Assembly: GCF_041107455.1 (NCBI RefSeq)
Contig: NZ_JBGBPY010000002.1
Coordinates: forward strand, 1 to 59,143
Origin: Rhodanobacter humi
GTDB lineage: Bacteria > Pseudomonadota > Gammaproteobacteria > Xanthomonadales > Rhodanobacteraceae
DNA: 59,143 nt
Reading direction: 5' to 3'
The notes beneath the pieces are model-generated. The model was not told the DNA's origin. It saw nothing but the letters and a program-made list of their open reading frames with translations, and did no database searches. The position numbers were made by a program, and so were the translations under genes. Positions 57,742-59,143 of the stretch are shown one piece after another. Position 1 is the stretch's first letter. Each line of letters starts with the position of its first letter.

Positions 57742-58975
57742 ATTCACTCTCCGCACCCGGATTATCTTGGCGTTCCTCGCCTTCGGCGTGGTGTTGTCCA
57801 GCTTGTTCGCCGCCGTGGCCCTCACCTCGATGGCCGACTTCGAACGCATCCTGATGACGGAGTTGCTGCAGGTCGAAACCAGCAACCTGATCGCACACCT
57901 TCACATTCAACCCAGTACGCCCCTACCAGCCTCGCAGCGGATCTATGCGTATGTGAGCCGAGTGAGCGATCGCCATGATGTACCCGCAGAAATGGCCGGC
58001 CTGCCACCGGGGACACACATACTGGATCGCGAAGGGAATCGGGAAACCTATGTCGCCGTCTCGGACGACGGCGCACAGCGGCTGTACTTCGTCATCGATC
58101 TGAGCGACATCGCCCAGCGCGAAGTTTTCCTGCGCTGGTTGATGGCCGGTGTCATCCTGATCGGCACGCTAGTCTCAGGCGCGCTGGGCCTTCTCCTGGC
58201 CGGTCGGCTGATTGCCCCGGTTCAGCGACTGGCGCAATGGGTCGAGGCATCGGCGCCGCCCCGTCGTGATAACCGGCTTCGTACCCACTTCGCCAATGAC
58301 GAGGTCGGTGCATTGGCGGTCGCCTTCGAGCACTACCAGGCACGTTTGGATGCGTTCCTGACGCGCGAACGGGAGTTCACCGCAGACACCAGTCATGAAT
58401 TGCGTTCACCGCTGTCGGTGATACAGGCAAGCGTCGATCTACTGGCGGAAGACCCCACGGTAAGCCTTCCCGGCCAACGTGCCATCGAGCGGGTGCGGCG
58501 GCGTACCACTGAATTGACCGATCTGCTCGATGCACTGCTTTACTTGGCCCGTCACGAGACGGACATGGCGATCGTTGCCGAACCTGTTCCGGTGTGGGCC
58601 ATATGGCAACACCTCGTCGACGAGCAGATGCAGGCCACGTCGACGTCGGTGAAATTGCACGGCGATGCCAGCGTCACCGTGCTGGCTCCCCCACGTGCCG
58701 CATCGTTGGTGTTTGGGCAATTGCTACGCCGAGCGGTCGAACTTTCGAATGGGGCCGCGGTATCCGTTGCCATTACCTCCGCGGGCATCGAACTCAGCCC
58801 CTGGCCGGAGGCTGGTGAGAAGACGCCGCCGAATGTCGACCAACAGCGGTCCGACAATGGCTTCGGGTTGACCTTGATCAGTCGTCTATGCGAACGGTTG
58901 GGATGGACGGTGCGCTGGCCACAGCAGCCCGGTGAGCCGTTGACGCTCACCTTTGCGGACTCCAACCATGCATGA
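57725..58975 (+). CDS. Sensor histidine kinase with degenerate ATP-binding domain
   Basis: A 416-aa kinase: helix 1 (~10-35), a ~100-residue periplasmic sensor, helix 2 (~138-160), HAMP, and an intact H-box (DTSHELRSPLSVIQAS). The ATPase domain is shortened: the N-box Asn pair is replaced (FGQLLRRAVELS), the DxGxG motif is absent and only a GFGLTLISRLCERLGW block remains. It may act mainly as a phosphatase or need a partner kinase. ATG 57731 is an alternative start. Confidence 0.82.
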   Translation: MTMRPRFTLRTRIILAFLAFGVVLSSLFAAVALTSMADFERILMTELLQVETSNLIAHLHIQPSTPLPASQRIYAYVSRVSDRHDVPAEMAGLPPGTHILDREGNRETYVAVSDDGAQRLYFVIDLSDIAQREVFLRWLMAGVILIGTLVSGALGLLLAGRLIAPVQRLAQWVEASAPPRRDNRLRTHFANDEVGALAVAFEHYQARLDAFLTREREFTADTSHELRSPLSVIQASVDLLAEDPTVSLPGQRAIERVRRRTTELTDLLDALLYLARHETDMAIVAEPVPVWAIWQHLVDEQMQATSTSVKLHGDASVTVLAPPRAASLVFGQLLRRAVELSNGAAVSVAITSAGIELSPWPEAGEKTPPNVDQQRSDNGFGLTLISRLCERLGWTVRWPQQPGEPLTLTFADSNHA

Positions 58976-59059
58976 CGGCCGCCCCGATACGTCACAGACC
59001 GCCGCTGACTCGGGAAAGAGGGACCCATGGGACCCCATCCCGTTCGTTGAACGCGAACG

Positions 59060-59143
59060 ATGAGGCCAACCGTTTCCAAGACCGTCATCGTGCTCGGCGT
59101 CGTGAGCTTTCTCAACGAACTGTCGTCGCAGATCGTTGCACCG
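59060..59143 (+). CDS. MFS transporter, N-terminal 28 codons (continues at base 1)
   Basis: This ATG is the first start after an in-frame stop at 59048. It opens 28 codons that run to the last base of the window. They encode a typical MFS N-terminus with the motif FLNELSSQIVAP. Base 1 continues in the same frame, giving a 393-aa protein. The gene follows the sensor kinase by 84 bp and precedes gtrA, so it lies within the transposon cargo. The perfect in-frame join is the main evidence that the molecule is circular. Confidence 0.9.
   Translation, partial: MRPTVSKTVIVLGVVSFLNELSSQIVAP

Larger units (their letters stand above)
45292..59143. mobile_element. Tn4651-type transposon, left part (continues at 1-7644)
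   Basis: First portion of the 21,496-bp element: left terminal repeat, tnpA, GtrB-like and ArnT-like transferases, the efflux operon, the two-component system and the start of the MFS gene. All cargo genes here read away from tnpA. The cargo has no antibiotic-resistance gene that I can recognise. Confidence 0.85.

Noticed and set aside
1-59143. CRISPR array
   Set aside because: The regular repeats seen are iterons and dispersed palindromes; no evenly spaced repeat-spacer run and no cas genes.

Overview
The window reads as a complete circular conjugative plasmid of 59,143 bp, opened inside a gene. The last 84 bases are 28 in-frame codons that start an MFS transporter, and the first 1,098 bases continue the same frame to its stop, giving 393 aa. 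Gene content (RepA with iterons, KorA-like/ParA and KorB-like partition proteins, plasmid SSB, MOBP relaxase with an RP4-type nic site, VirB/VirD4 transfer system, TrbM, EexN, plasmid CsrA) resembles PromA/pXF51-type broad-host-range plasmids. A proteobacterial host, possibly Xanthomonadaceae, is likely, but this is inference.

Layout. (1) 45292 -> 59143/1 -> 7644 is a 21.5-kb Tn3-superfamily transposon of the Tn4651 type. It has 39-bp terminal repeats, tnpA at one end and divergent tnpS/tnpT at the other. Cargo: a GtrB-like glycosyltransferase, two ArnT-like transferases, a GtrA flippase, an outer-membrane factor/membrane-fusion/RND efflux operon, a two-component system and an MFS transporter. 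An IS5-type element (1675-2862, TTAG duplication) sits inside the cargo. (2) 7645-13813 is an accessory region of mostly minus-strand genes with long imperfect palindromes directly upstream of some of them. (3) 13814-27145 holds virB1, a type IA topoisomerase, virB2-virB6 with eexN, and virB7-virB11. (4) 27254-34901 holds virD4, then a KfrB-like protein, an LPD7 protein, a lipase and a VbhA/Fic pair. (5) 35286-36322 encodes an OmpA-like lipoprotein and TrbM. (6) 36380-39261 (minus) is a small regulatory/fertility operon and the mobC-relaxase operon, with oriT at about 39300-39361. (7) 39429-45073 (minus) is ssb-parA-parB-DUF192, the iteron origin, repA and csrA.

Transfer logic: the nic motif places the first DNA to enter a recipient at 39321 and upward. 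From there through csrA and on, past the transposon, to radC at 12.9 kb, backbone genes are nearly all on the minus strand, so the transferred plus strand is their template. Three roughly 200-bp palindromes whose terminal arms change sequence but stay complementary lie just upstream of leading-region genes. They are candidates for single-stranded (Frpo-like) promoters.

Other recurring signals: fourteen dispersed elements of exactly 40 bp with GGTGACA/TGTCACC ends; seven 19-bp palindromes CCAARAT-N5-ATYTTGG before transcription units; and a 76-residue C-terminal domain shared by the LPD7 protein and the lipase, a candidate type IV secretion signal.
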